Source: Bin87 sp965204395
Lineage (GTDB): Bacteria; Chloroflexota; Dehalococcoidia; Lucifugimonadales; UBA3495
Reading direction: 5' to 3'
NCBI GenBank assembly: GCA_965204395.1
Contig: OZ241987.1
Coordinates: 2,046,001 to 2,110,000 of the forward strand
Length of the DNA: 64,000 nucleotides
Positions 8,171 to 18,398 of the stretch are shown one piece after another (position 1 is the stretch's first letter; each line of letters begins with the position of its first letter). Under the pieces are notes generated by a model. The model made no database searches, was not told the DNA's origin, and saw nothing but the letters and a program-made list of their open reading frames with translations. Made by a program: the position numbers and the translations under genes.

Positions 8171-9409
8171 TCATTGCGGCCCTCGGTCTTCGCACTGTGT
8201 ACGCTTGTTCCACCACGGTGTCCAACGGCCAGCCCCGCGATCAGTCGGATGCCAGGAGACCACCGCCGCAAGTATGCAGCTTTCGATAAGGGCGATCCAA
8301 ATGAATGCCCCGGCTCCCCAAACGAACATTACCCCACCCAAGTAGATTGAGCCCAACGATCCACCCAACGCGCCCAACAGGATTATGGCCAGAGCGAGCT
8401 TCCCAAAATGCCGCTTGGGCAGAAGATCCGCCACCAGCAACCAGGGGAGGCTGATCAAACCGCCCCGGACGAACGATAGCAAAAGGGCGCCTCCGCCCAA
8501 GTCATTACCCAGCCAAACCCACGCCGCTGCCGGCAGAGCAAGCACCGCCAGAGCAATGAGGAGAGAGCGTACCGAAACGAAATCGGCCGCCACGCCCCAA
8601 GCCAGGGCGCCAAGTCCTCCAGCCAAAGCCATGGCCTGGTAGCCGGTATCATCACCCGTCGCCGCCGAAAGCCACCGGATATGGGTCGAACCTGTGGCTA
8701 ATATTACGGCCGCAACCAGGTATACGGCGGCGGCCGAGACGAAATCGGCTCTGACGCCGGGAACGGCGATGGCTTCCCTGAAGGTCGGCGCCGGACTGTA
8801 GTTGCCCTTGAACCATCGGGGGAGAAGGATGTAGAGCGCAATCCCGCCGGTCAGGGCCAACACCAGCGCGAACCATCCGACGGGGATGTCGAAATGCCAG
8901 TTGCGTACCGCTCCCCCTCCCAGATTGGCTCCAAATACCAGGCCGAGGGCGCCGATGAGCGTGCCCTTGAACCGCGTGTAACCCTTCACGACGATGGCAT
9001 AGAAGACCAGGGAATGGAATGCGGCCCCTCCGGCTCCCACCAGGAACAAACCGGCTACAGCTGTGCCGAAGTTACGGGAAAGAGTTACCAGGACGATCCC
9101 GAGAGCGACGACGCCGGCGCCGGCCGCCATCATTCCGTGGGGTGGGCGGCGGTCCACCCAGATGGCTGCCAACACCACGAACAAACTCCCCAAGCCAACC
9201 ACGAGGCCAAGCCAGCCAACCCCCATGGCCGTGCTGTTGAGCTGGTAGGAAACATGCCGAGTCCAGGAGGCGCCCGAAGTTCCCATCTCCAGGAGTAGCG
9301 CGGCCACCACCAGAAGGACCCCCAGCTTGACGTCGGGATGCCGGATGAACGTCGACATGCCCGCCATTGTAGCCGCCACAGAAGGCATCCTTGCGCCCGA
9401 AGCGCTCAT
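8171..9409 (-). CDS. MFS transporter
   Basis: A protein of up to 412 residues with about 12 hydrophobic helices. It has an MFS-like loop after helix 2 (AAIWVDRRPPHGM) and an internal repeat of glycine-rich helices. Family placement rests on topology; it resembles MFS permeases of the monocarboxylate or oxalate/formate type, but the substrate cannot be named. The start is uncertain: in-frame ATGs at 9409, 9367 and 9358 are possible, the last two lying just before the first helix. A truncated paralogue of its C-terminal half lies at 34098-34651, sharing the LSFVRGGLISLP-LLVADLLPKRHF segment. Confidence 0.8.
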   Translation of the reverse strand: MSASGARMPSVAATMAGMSTFIRHPDVKLGVLLVVAALLLEMGTSGASWTRHVSYQLNSTAMGVGWLGLVVGLGSLFVVLAAIWVDRRPPHGMMAAGAGVVALGIVLVTLSRNFGTAVAGLFLVGAGGAAFHSLVFYAIVVKGYTRFKGTLIGALGLVFGANLGGGAVRNWHFDIPVGWFALVLALTGGIALYILLPRWFKGNYSPAPTFREAIAVPGVRADFVSAAAVYLVAAVILATGSTHIRWLSAATGDDTGYQAMALAGGLGALAWGVAADFVSVRSLLIALAVLALPAAAWVWLGNDLGGGALLLSFVRGGLISLPWLLVADLLPKRHFGKLALAIILLGALGGSLGSIYLGGVMFVWGAGAFIWIALIESCILAAVVSWHPTDRGAGRWTPWWNKRTQCEDRGPQ

Positions 9410-9781
9410 CGAAGACGATGTCGGTATCCGGCCCTACCACCGGAAGTCGGCCACCGCTCCCTTTGCTTTGACCTCGGGCCGCCACCAGCGAAGCAGCCGC
9501 ATCCTCACTTCCAATGAGTCTCAACCGGTCGCCGACGGTCGGGGCTTTAGATCTCCATGCCATGAGCAGCGGCGGTAGCCGGACCGCTCTGTCAAATGCT
9601 GGGCTGGGGTGAAAATACCCGGACGTCAATCACGCACCAGCGATTTGTGGGGTGGTGTCACCAATCTTTCAGGAGGTTCCATCCTGTCGACGAAACTGCG
9701 GCGAGCGGCGTCGGCTTTGTTGATACGTTCCCTGGGGGGAATTACAGTAATCCCGGAGATTGGGTCCGACATCAATAGGGG
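9410..9781. other. Non-coding stretch
   Basis: No supported gene between the MFS transporter and the META-domain lipoprotein. No repeat or convincing promoter was recognised. Confidence 0.45.
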
Positions 9782-11071
9782 TCATCCCAACCTTTCGACC
9801 TGAAACAGCAGCGCCTGATGGGAGTCCGTCAGGACTACCAGCCGGTCGCCGAATATCATGTAGCGCCTCAGCTCGGGCAGAAGCTCCAGGTAACGTTCGA
9901 CCTGGGCGGCTGCGTTCGGCTTGCTGGCCTTCTCACGATCCTCGCGAGGGCTCCGCCCGTCCGGCAAACCGGTGCCCCAGCGGTCCAACCCAGCCAACCC
10001 GTCCGTGCTGCTCTCGCCCGGCCTCACCATGGAGAGGCCCAGTTCGTCGCGACCGTATTCCCCACCGTTCACGGTCCCACGGACGGTGGTCGCCGTGAAC
10101 CTGGCGACGATATCCGAACCAGGGAGCGCGTTCTCCACGCATGGTGGTCCCCCTGCTCGGAATTCATGCCAACGTACCTCGATGAACGACTGGAGACGCC
10201 ACTCCGCATCCGATATCTGGTTCACCGCCGGCATGAGTTCCTGGAAGTCCACTGGGGATCCCGAGCCCGTGCGGACGCGGAGGAGCCTGATCCCGTCCTC
10301 ATCACGCACAGCATGTCGGTCCCATCCTTCTATGTCTTGGAGGATATCCCGCACCTCCCGATCCGGGATGTCGGTGGGCCACTTGATTCCAGCGCTGGTC
10401 ACGGCTATGGACCGGACGCGGATGGTCGTCCGCCACTTGTCGTATTGAGCCACGAAGCCATAGTCGGCGACGGCTCCTCCCACGAACGCCTCATCCCAGA
10501 AGGCCAGCGTGGGCGGCGTACCGCGTGGCGCTTTCCCGTCGATGGATGTGAGACGCCAGGCGGTGCCGGTCAGGTCTTCGGCCGCGCCGACCAGCGGGGA
10601 CTTGTCGACCATCACCAGGCGGAGGTTTCCCGACCCGTCTCTGATTTGCGAGCGATGGTCTTGGACTTGGTACTGTTTCGCGTCCGCCAGGGCCTCCAGG
10701 TAGCTGTCCTGTTGGGCTATGGTGCCCCGAGGATGCTCGCACAATGCGAGCGTTTTCCCGAAGCCTGGGAACGATACGGTCCCGTCGGGTCTCGCCACAT
10801 GGGAACCATCCTCAAGACTGCCGGTGAAACGGTTACACCCATCGTAGCCTCCGCCACCGTCCTCAGAGGTGGAAAGTGTCAACACGGTTCCCCTGATCAC
10901 TGGTTTCCCGTTCAGTCTCTCGGCCACCCAGATGGGGCCATCGGTGGACATCGGAACCGGGGTCGCGGTGGGTGTGTCCTGAGTTGGTGTGGATACTTCC
11001 CCTGAACCTCCGCAGGCGATGGAGAAAGCGAGCAGGAGGACCAACATGCAGGATGTTGTTACGAATTTCAT
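9782..11071 (-). CDS. META/HslJ-domain lipoprotein
   Basis: A 429-aa predicted lipoprotein: signal peptide MKFVTTSCMLVLLLAF with lipobox FSIAC, then a Thr/Pro linker. The first domain carries the META/HslJ hallmark YDGCNRFTGS after a WVAERLNGKPV strand. A second, weaker unit starts LTGTAWRLTSIDGKAP, and a third, more diverged unit starts around SDAEWRLQSF, so it may hold three META-like barrels. META proteins are secreted or envelope proteins linked to stress or motility; no precise role is known here. ATG 11071 is chosen because it opens directly on the signal peptide; ATG 11101 is an alternative. The gene ends beside the IS copy 2 block. Confidence 0.75.
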   Translation of the reverse strand: MKFVTTSCMLVLLLAFSIACGGSGEVSTPTQDTPTATPVPMSTDGPIWVAERLNGKPVIRGTVLTLSTSEDGGGGYDGCNRFTGSLEDGSHVARPDGTVSFPGFGKTLALCEHPRGTIAQQDSYLEALADAKQYQVQDHRSQIRDGSGNLRLVMVDKSPLVGAAEDLTGTAWRLTSIDGKAPRGTPPTLAFWDEAFVGGAVADYGFVAQYDKWRTTIRVRSIAVTSAGIKWPTDIPDREVRDILQDIEGWDRHAVRDEDGIRLLRVRTGSGSPVDFQELMPAVNQISDAEWRLQSFIEVRWHEFRAGGPPCVENALPGSDIVARFTATTVRGTVNGGEYGRDELGLSMVRPGESSTDGLAGLDRWGTGLPDGRSPREDREKASKPNAAAQVERYLELLPELRRYMIFGDRLVVLTDSHQALLFQVERLG

Positions 11072-11168
11072 CGGCGAGTAGAGTCCCGGCAGGTAGCGCA
11101 TCAGGAAACGGGCGGCATGACGACAACCGCAGGGATGCGCTTTTCCGGAACGGCGCCTGCATCCCAAG

Positions 11169-12485
11169 CTGGGCTTTGCGCATCTCAAGCGGCGTAGGCG
11201 AGGGAGTCCACCATTCGGTGGTACAGGGTGGCGGGGAGTTCCTGAGCGTAGGGGCTGGTTGCGGACAGTGAAAAACCCTCCGACGCCAGCCACAGGTGGC
11301 GTCGCGCCAGGGCGATGGCATCCACGAAGGTCGGCGATGGTTTGTCGTACCAGGCGGCGGTACGCTGGGAGATGGGATGCTGTTTCTGCAAGGCGTGGGC
11401 GGCCAGGGTGGTCCAGGAGAAGAGGCCCAGCAGGATGGGCGTGGTGCGGGCGATGGCCAGGTAGGACCACTGACGCTGGGTCTCCATACCCAGATGGGTG
11501 CGCGCTTCCTGGAAGGTGACCTCCAGTTGCCAACGCAGCACAAACCACTCCAGGATTTGGGTCGGGTCTGCGGTTGGGTCGGTGCAAAGCAGGGCCTGGG
11601 GATCGAAGGCACCCTCGGGATCTCGTACCAGCACCCAACGGATGGTCGCCGCTGCCCTTTCAAGGCTGGCCGGCCATTCTGACCCGGCTGACGGGTCGGC
11701 GCTGGGGCGTAGAGGGCGGCGTCCAGGCGCAGTCTGGCGATGAGGGTAACCGGCTCTCGCAGCGACTGGCAGCAGTGGAGCAGATCGAGGACGGCGTAGC
11801 CATTGTCCCCCACCAGCACCAGAGGGCGATGGGGCAACCAGCGGCGTAGGAGCATGACCATCTGTCGAGCCTAGTCGGAGATCTTCTTGTGCCGGCGTCC
11901 CTGCTGCTGGTGGTAGCGCGACGATGGCGCCAGCACCGTGAGCACCGGCAGTGCCCAATGGCGTCCCGCCCAGGGCACCTGGCCCAGCCACATCAGTGAG
12001 ATCCAGCGCAGGCCACTGGCTTTGACCAGTTGGTGGCGACTGGAACGCACCGCGTCTCGGTAGATACCACGGGCTCTGATCTTGGCGCCCCGACGCCGTT
12101 CCAGGGTTTCGTCGATACCGAAGATCAACGGACCGTCGCTCCGATCCAGGTACCGAAGCAGCAGCAAGAGCAAGATGCGGGCTGCCTCGCGGGGCGACCA
12201 CACCGCCCGATTGAGCACCTCGTGGTAGCGGGCGTAGTCGTCCTGGTCGCTGCGGCCCATGACGCGGAGCGCGGCGGCTACGGTGCGCTGACCGGTGGCC
12301 AGGATCGCGCCCACCAGCAGGAGCTGGGCTTTCTGCCAGGTCGGGTTGGTGAACACCGTTGCGAAGGGAGCGAGTACCGGTACAATGGCATCGGGCAGGG
12401 TGAGCATGGTCGGGCCTTTCCGTCGAAAGTGGGGTCAGGCCAGCTTACCCTGTCTTTATACTTTTTCTAAATTTTGCGCAAAGTC
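11169..12485 (-). mobile_element. DDE-type insertion sequence copy 2 (degenerate)
   Basis: Same family as 5969-7423. Termini: GGGCTTTGCGCA at 11171 and the inverse TGCGCAAAGTCC ending about 12485, a near-perfect inverted pair. The transposase inside is broken. Confidence 0.75.
11185..12407 (-). pseudogene. DDE IS transposase copy 2, with nonsense codon and internal deletion
   Basis: N-terminal half intact from ATG 12407 through FGIDETLERR to GRRHKK. The Trp codon expected next is TAG at 11871-11873. A net 139-bp deletion relative to copy 1 then joins ALKGQR directly to TIRWVLVRDPEG and shifts the frame. The C-terminal part with LEVTFQEARTHLG and the usual SLAYAA tail is readable in the original order. 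It cannot make an active transposase unless acted on in trans. Confidence 0.85.
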
Positions 12486-12513
12486 CACCTAACACGGATA
12501 CTTGCAATTGCGT

Positions 12514-12523
12514 GGTGAAAGGT
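12514..12523. repeat. Target site duplication of ISAs1 copy A (left)
   Basis: GGTGAAAGGT, repeated exactly at 13751-13760 on the other side of the element. Confidence 0.9.
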
Positions 12524-13750
12524 CAGGGCAATCGCGTCTTAATGAGATTTTTAGAAATGTGCTAATGTCCGATGATTCGTTGAGGACGTGGAGGCAGATG
12601 GGCATGGCACAACGACCTAATGCAACTATTCTCGATCATTTCACTGACCTGGACGACCCACGGGTGGAACGCACGCGACGCCACAAACTGGTGGACATCC
12701 TGGCCATCGCCATCTGCGGGGCGGATTTCTGGGTCCACATCGAGCTTTTCGGCAAAAGCAAGCTGGCCTGGTTTCAGAGCTTCCTGGAACTGCCCCACGG
12801 CATTCCCTCCCACGACACCTTCGGCGATGTCTTCGCCCGTCTGGACCCAGGCCATCGCGGAACTGCTCCCCGGCGAGGTGGTCCGCCGGAGGCGGATTGA
12901 CGGGAAGACGGCGCGACGGTCCTATGACCGGGCTGGTAAGAAGGGGGCGATCCACATGGTCAGTCCGCCAGAGGCGGAGGCCACTCAGCAAAGCCTGACC
13001 CTGGGCCAGGTCAAGACTGACGAGAAGTCCAACGAGATCACCGCCATTCCCTCCGCCTGAGGCGGACTGGAGATGCTGGAGTTGCACGGTTGCATCGTCA
13101 CCACACGATCTTTGACCAACCGGGCCATGGGCTGCCAGCGGGAGATCGCACAGCGGATCACCCAGAGTGGCGCCGACTACGTGCTGGCGGTGAAGGAAAA
13201 CCAGGGCCAACTCCACGAGGGTATTCAGGATCTGTTCGAGGGCGCCGAGGCATTGGGCTTTGACGCGACACCCTATGACCACGCTCAGACGGTGGACAAG
13301 GGACACGGGCGGGTGGAACGCCGGGAATGCTGGGTCATCACCGATCAGGACTGCCTGGACTACCTGGATCCCCAGAGGCAATGGCCGCAACTAAAAGCCG
13401 CCGTCAGGGTGGTGGGCCACCGCACCACCACAGCGGGCGACGCCAGCCAACCCCGCTACTACATCAGCAGCCTTGCGGCTTCAGCGGAACAACTGATGGC
13501 CGCCATCAGAAGCCACTGGAGCATCGAAAACTCGTTGCACTGGACCTTGGACGTGACTTTTCGGGAAGATCAGTGCCGAGTGCGCAAGGACAATGGCCCT
13601 CAGAACATCAACACCCTGCGGCAGATCGGACACAACCTGTTGAAAAACGAGACCACCCTGAAAGTAGGCATCCAGGGCAAACGGCTCAACGCCGGTTGGG
13701 ATGAGAACTACCTGCTCAAAGTCCTCCTCGGATAAGACGCGATTGCCCTG
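12524..13750 (+). mobile_element. ISAs1-family insertion sequence, copy A (degenerate)
   Basis: Bounded by perfect 18-bp inverted repeats CAGGGCAATCGCGTCTTA (12524-12541 and complement 13733-13750) and a perfect 10-bp target duplication GGTGAAAGGT. The same termini bound copy B at 37264-38505. Despite the clean ends the transposase gene is broken. Confidence 0.9.
12598..13735 (+). pseudogene. ISAs1 transposase copy A, disrupted partly by palindrome substitution
   Basis: Readable against the intact copy B (37279-38430). Differences: a short in-frame loss after DILAIAIC; a frameshift near 12840 that also loses the VQLQNCFIS segment; palindrome TCCGCCAGAGGCGGA at 12964-12978 replacing TGCCTG in frame; and palindrome TCCGCCTGAGGCGGA at 13052-13066 replacing CAACTG and creating a TGA stop. 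A further substitution near 13104-13126 removes the Asp of IDAMGC. The C-terminal half (VLAVKENQGQ, HWSIENSLHW) is open to a TAA that lies inside the right inverted repeat. Confidence 0.9.
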
Positions 13751-13760
13751 GGTGAAAGGT
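13751..13760. repeat. Target site duplication of ISAs1 copy A (right)
   Basis: GGTGAAAGGT, identical to 12514-12523. Confidence 0.9.
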
Positions 13761-13763
13761 CGA

Positions 13764-14024
13764 TTTCCCGCTCATTTCCTCTCATTTCCGCTAATTTTAG
13801 TAGGGCATTGGGCGGGCCATGGGGCTGAATTGGGGGCGGAGGGAAGGATTTTGGCGGCGGTTTTAGCGGTATTGGCGGGCAGGTGAGCGGATTTGGGGGA
13901 GGGAGGTTCGCGGTGTTGGGAAGTGGGCATCGGGTCGGCCTCGCGGGCCTGGGTGGCGGGTTGGAATTGGACGTTGGGTAACATGGTACGGATGGGATAA
14001 GGGTTAGAGCAAGGCGGAAGTGTC
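13764..14024. repeat. Dispersed non-coding repeat, copy 1
   Basis: A G-rich segment starting TTTCCCGCTCATTTCC and ending in GCGGAAGTGTC. A diverged second copy with the same order of blocks lies at 54455-54688. It has no coding frame. It may be a non-autonomous element or a remnant of one. Confidence 0.6.
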
Positions 14025-14073
14025 GCCGGGCCGGGCCTTTTCAAAGTCCCGTATGGCGGCCTTTCACCCCGAA

Positions 14074-14176
14074 CCGTCATCCCCGCTTTGGCCGGAATCC
14101 AGCAGATCGTTGTGTTCGAAATGTTCTGGATTCCGGCACGCCGCAGGCGCATCTTCGACTTTCGTCGGAATGACGG
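14074..14176. repeat. Imperfect inverted repeat / hairpin element
   Basis: Arms CCGTCATCCCCGC...GGAATCCAG and CTGGATTCC...GGAATGACGG face each other around a 25-bp centre. The layout matches the short 'gtcattcc ... gaatccag' dispersed hairpins seen in many genomes; a related, interrupted one lies near 47458-47512. The right arm is longer because of an inserted block containing GCCGCAGGCG. Confidence 0.55.
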
Positions 14177-14484
14177 ATTAACTTTGAAAAAGCCCTGGTC
14201 ACCGAGGCGGGGGGTGTCTGAACTGGGGTTTTTGGGGGGATTTGGGTGATTATGGGGGGCGATGGCACGTCTTTTTGCCACGAAAGGCAGGTGATGCACA
14301 AAAAGTTGGGCGTTTTGGCGCCGACGGGAATGACTGTGCTACCTGAAATGAGGCGGCGTGGGCGCTGGGCAGTGACAGGTTGCGCAAAGCGGGTACACGT
14401 GAGCCACCGTCATTGGTTGCAAGCTTTGGGCCGGGACTCAATCCACCCGTAGACCCCAACCTGCCGCCAAGCCACCGCGAGCAC

Positions 14485-14607
14485 TCACACCGGTACTGGC
14501 GCAGGAAACTCCCCGCGCGCGATCATCGCGTACAGACTGGACCGTGAAATGGCGCAAACCTGGAGCACTGCGTAGAGTTTCATACGAGCATAGTTTTCGA
14601 TCCTCAT
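14485..14607 (-). pseudogene. AlpA-like DNA-binding regulator fragment
   Basis: About 40 residues with the AlpA/excisionase helix-turn-helix pattern: VLQVCAISRSSLYAMIARGEFPAPV, which resembles the family's 'vcrltGlSrsTlYrliarGeFPkPv'. It ends just after this motif, so it is short for the family (about 65-70 aa) and probably truncated. AlpA proteins usually control excision or activate the integrase of P4-like elements, which suits the decayed P4-type integrase downstream at 14930-15634. Confidence 0.55.
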
Positions 14608-14929
14608 CGGGTCACCCTTGTAATCTCGTTGCTGGGGACTGCACACCAGCAAACAATTTCCGCTGCTGGCCGTGGTGCTGTCTCGTATCAATCACCACAT
14701 TTGGGGACTGATCTGCACGTGCGATCCTATTCGTACAGCTTCCCACGCGCTCGGCACGCTATTTCCATGCTGGGAACAGCGACACATACTTGACCGCAAT
14801 TAGATTGGACATCCCGCACGCCGCATGCGTGATCACGCGGGCCGCAGTTGGTTAGAACCCGGGGGAACTCGCGACAAAAATAGCCACGTCAGCGACTTGG
14901 CACTCAAAATCGCGTATGCAATTCCCCGT

Positions 14930-15634
14930 CAAATCCCGGGGAAACCTACCTGCTCGGGACCATCTGTTGCGAACTGCGCCCAGGCTAGTATCAATGCTCT
15001 TCGCTGTTTGAAGAGGGCGCAACCCATGGGCAACACCTTGGTGATCGAACGATTGGCGGGGTTGTCCATCCGGTAGCCTTGGGCACCGGCTTAATCCAGC
15101 ACTGTCTCCATGCGCTGGCGTACCCGGCTCGCCGTCTCCGGTTTCTCCGTCCAAATCGTGGTCAGGACCGCCAAAATATCCGCAGTGGTGATGTCGGTGA
15201 CCAGCTTGGACCCGATCTTGGAGAATGCGTAAGTGGTGAGCATGCTGCTCCATTGGGCAGCGCGTTTGGCGTTTGACCAGGTCGGTCGCTGCAAATCAAT
15301 CACGATTCACGATGCTGCGGAGAACGTCGGGTGGGTGGTCTTTTGCGAGCTGCACTTTCCTCGCGCTTCACGGCGACGGTGTCGCGCCCTTCCCTAATCA
15401 TAGTTGCATTGGTCCAGGCCGGCTTGCGGGCGTCGGCCAGCGAAACTGATGGGTCTGATCCGCGGCCCAAATTCTTTCTCTGGCCGTGGATGGTGCGCGC
15501 TGAATCCAATGTTTGGACCCGGATTTCTCAACCCGGGGGTTCAAGCCATTGCCGCCCGAGTATGTTGCGGGCTCCTTCACAGCTTGGACGAATGTTGCAG
15601 AAAGGGCGTCGCGCTCGTGCTTCTTAGTGGTCAT
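14930..15634 (-). pseudogene. P4-type tyrosine integrase, decayed
   Basis: Pieces of one integrase can be read in three frames in the right order. The N-terminal arm domain starts LSATFVQAVKEP and includes VEKSGSKHWIQR (from about 15634). Next is LGRGSDPSVSLADARK with REGRDTVAVKREE (about 15475-15370). Then comes the core-binding domain WSNAKRAAQW, YAFSKIGSKLVTDI, TADILAVL and ASRVRQRMETVLD (15303-15091). A TAA replaces the Trp codon expected after VLD, and AQGYRMDNPANRSITKVLP follows in frame. The catalytic domain is unrecognisable. It marks a dead integrative element. Confidence 0.75.
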
Positions 15635-15647
15635 GGCACCTTACATT

Positions 15648-15707
15648 ATTACGGCTGTGTACCAATTCATAAACCATATTACGGCTGTGCACCAATTCAT
15701 ATACCAT
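15648..15707. repeat. Tandem 30-bp direct repeat upstream of the integrase remnant
   Basis: Two copies of TTACGGCTGTG(T/C)ACCAATTCATA(A/T)ACCAT with a 30-bp period (ACGGCTGTG at 15651 and 15681). The inner part ACCAATTCATATACCA recurs at 15900-15915. The position just before the integrase start suits arm-type integrase sites or an attachment region, but that is inference. Confidence 0.6.
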
Positions 15708-16456
15708 TTGTTCGTGGATGGGACAGGATTTCGCTGGAATTAGCCGGACATAAGAATAGCCGCTTCCTACCTGATGTGAGTGAGAGACGGCCATTTTGAC
15801 CAGCGATTTATGATGCGTAAATGACGGAGGCGTCCGTCTATTTTGGCGACTTTTGCTATTCAAAAGCGCGGCCATTTCGGCGCAAACCACCGTTTCTATA
15901 CCAATTCATATACCACTACAATTGCGTTGACACGTTGCTTGCCCGAGGCTCATTGAGGGGTGCTCAAGCGTTTGCAAATTGGACGTACATCGGCATCGTC
16001 GGAAGATTGGCGTTACGTTTCGCTTCTGGTGGTTCTCCCGAGTGAGTGGCCGGCCTTTCACCAGGTCGGCCGCCCTCGTCGCAAGAACGGATCCGTTCGG
16101 AAGGAGCGTTAGTTTTCCGATTGCCCGCGTACATGATCGGTTGTTGCGATCGCGGCTCGCATTCAACCGACAGAGCCACGACCGCATTTTCGCAGGTTGG
16201 GTCGCTTCCCTGTCGATTTTGATGATCAGGGCCGTCGATCCCGTGTTTAAGATACTCGATGTGGACTACCCACTGCCCTGAATATACGCTGGACCGTGCC
16301 GGTTAGCCGTGGAGTCCAACGCTAGCGCCGCGTTTCGTGGTTGACGCCAAGTCACAGGCTTTTCGTACATGGCGTCTACGTGGGCATGTGTCCGTTCATT
16401 GGCGGAATCAACTACGCGGTCCGCACAGGACGTTACCAGTTTTTCGGACGTCACCT
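15708..16456. other. Long stretch without a recognisable gene
   Basis: Lies between the integrase-side repeats and the IS701. It holds a third partial copy of the ACCAATTCATATACC repeat at 15900-15915. Open frames here lack ribosome sites or family features. Probably decayed integrative-element DNA. Confidence 0.5.
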
Positions 16457-17958
16457 CTAGTATTACAACGACGGGTTAAGAAGGAGGAAGGCCGGAAGCA
16501 TCGCGACGGAGAGTAGTGCGGCGTTTGTCGTGGGAGCGTCGGGCCCGTTCGTTGCGTTCCTGGACATCTGCCAACCATCCCAGCAGTTCTCGCGGCCCGA
16601 ACCGCTCTTTGGGCAAGAGTTCACGCACCACTCGGTACACCTGGGGCCGAGTGATCTGGGGCATCTTTTTCCCCCCAATCCTGTTGCAGTGTCAACAGGA
16701 AAGCCCCGGCCAGCAAGCACATGGTGATGTGGTGGTGCCAACCGGCCCAAGTGCGGGTCTCGTACTCGTCCAGTCCCACGTCGCTCTTCTCAGTCTCGTC
16801 CGCCTCCGGAGGATCGATGCGCCACCTGGAGCCGCCCACGTAAGCCAGGGTTTCCAGGGGCGTGTCGTCGGGAGCGTTGGACAGGTAGTAGCGAGGCTCG
16901 CTGCCGTCCCGGTTCTGACGATAGATTGCCCAGAGGATTTCGCCGGGCTGGCGCCGCTTGGTTGCTCTGACCCGTTGGGCGCTGTAACGGTAGACGCGCG
17001 GTCCCTGGCTGCCTTCGGCCACTGTGATCTCCCGCCAGGCTTCTTCGGGCAACGCCAGACTGCGTTGGACCATGGTCTGCCGCTCCTCGCGTGAGGGTCT
17101 CGGTTTGCGGGGACGGCCGTTACCCTGATACGGTGGCTTGGTCCAGGTGGGCTCCAGCGGCCATACGGTCATATCGGGACGCACGTCCAAAACGTAGAGC
17201 GCTCCAGCCGTCGTCAGGCCGTCCCGCGAGTTCGGCGACATTCCGAATGCGCTATCCGCAGCTACCCACTGGGCGCTGAGGCGCCCACGGGCCTGGGCCC
17301 GCTCCACCATCTCCAGCGCCAACTCCGTCTTGCTGCGGTACTGCCGACGCTCCGCTGGCACTCCCGCCGCCGCACAGCGCTCCACATCCCCAGTCCATTC
17401 CTTGGGTAGATACAGCCGTTTGTCCACCAGCGCTCGGCCCTTGGGCCCCACATGGGCGAGAAACACCCCAGCCTGATCCGCCATAGGCGGAGCGATCTTT
17501 CCCAACGTCCCATCCGCCATAGGCGGACCGGGCTACTCCCACCGACTTCACCCCCTGCTTGGGAAAGTCGCTGCCGTCCAGCACCCACACGCCCAAAGGA
17601 TCCGCCAATCGGGGTCCCATCCGCCAGAGGCGGACTGCAACCGGCCGATCACCGCATCGTCATCCCAGCGGGCCTCGGTGAGAAAACGCTGCAGCACCCG
17701 CGGCGACGCCGCAACCGCCTCCGACAGGTTTTCCGCATTACGTCGCTCCTGGGACTGCACCAGCAGGGCTTGCAGGTATTCCTCGCTACGCTCCCGCCAC
17801 TGCTTGCGACCGAAAACCGACCCGAAGTAAGCGTGAAAATCCTGGAAAGCCTCGTGCACCCTCTCCAAAGCTGCCGCGTCCATCACCCCGCCTCACCTCC
17901 CGAAGCCTCCGATTGCTCAACCCAATCCTACCACCCTAACCCGTCGTTGTAATACTAG
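16457..17958 (-). mobile_element. IS701-family insertion sequence with CTAG target duplication
   Basis: The inverted termini are identical over TATTACAACGACGGGTTA (16461-16478, complement 17937-17954). They are flanked on both sides by CTAG (16457-16460 and 17955-17958), which fits the YTAR 4-bp target duplication known for IS701. The clean ends show a single insertion event; the transposase inside has since been broken. Confidence 0.85.
16463..17886 (-). pseudogene. IS701 transposase, frameshifted, carrying four palindromes
   Basis: IS701 transposase readable in three frames: N-terminal VFGRKQWRERSEEYLQALL (17548-17886), a central catalytic part GVFLAHVGPKGRALVDKRLYLPKEW to RTWAGWHHHITMCLLAGAFLL (16621-17520), and a C-terminal piece (16463-16664). 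Perfect TCCGCC-NNN-GGCGGA palindromes sit at 17477, 17513 and 17620, two of them at or near the frame break around KSVGVAR. A one-mismatch copy at 16799-16813 adds PPEAD in frame in RIDPPEADETEKSD. These insertions are the visible cause of most damage. Confidence 0.85.
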
Positions 17959-18090
17959 GACAGCCGCCGATAAGCGCCAGCCGTCTTGGGTATACTCCCC
18001 GCGGCAGCGTTCTGCCGCTGTTCAGCAACCGTCGTTTTTCATCGATACGCAGTCCACCTGCCGGCCCTCCGTTCGTCCGGAGACGGCGCC

Positions 18091-18398
18091 ATGCCGCCGG
18101 TGAGACAACACCGCATCGGTGACCAGTTGCTGTCCGCGATCCACCCGGATCCCGACCCGGCCGCAATCGACCTCTGCCGGGAGTTGGCGGACGAGACCGA
18201 CGTGGAGGCCGTCATTCTCTTCGGCTCGAGGGCCGCCGGCGGCAGGGACGAGCAGTCCGATCTCGACACGATCATCATCCACGACGGCGCCGATGATGAT
18301 GATCGCAGGAAAGCCCTGGGAAGGGCCTTGGCTGATCTCAAAGAGCGCCACTACCCGGGCCACGCCGACTACGACATCCCCGCAAACGCGGCCGCGGC
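18091..18398 (+). pseudogene. MntA-like nucleotidyltransferase domain, truncated
   Basis: Encodes about 100 residues of a minimal nucleotidyltransferase: VILFGSRAAGGRDEQSDLD is the GS-x9-DxD active-site pattern, followed by IIIHDGADDDDRRKALGRAL. The coding signal ends near 18398, where integrase sequence begins in another frame, so the C-terminal part is lost and the frame runs on into nonsense to 18501. Such domains are toxins or antitoxins in HEPN/MNT pairs or act in nucleotide transfer; no HEPN partner is visible here. Confidence 0.6.

Noticed and set aside
9818..11005. Long + strand open frame opposite the META lipoprotein
   Set aside because: No start context or family features; it is the antisense shadow of a gene with a clear signal peptide and META motif.
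15648..15915. CRISPR array from the ACCAATTCATATACCAT repeats
   Set aside because: Only two tandem units and one distant partial copy, no equal spacers and no cas genes.
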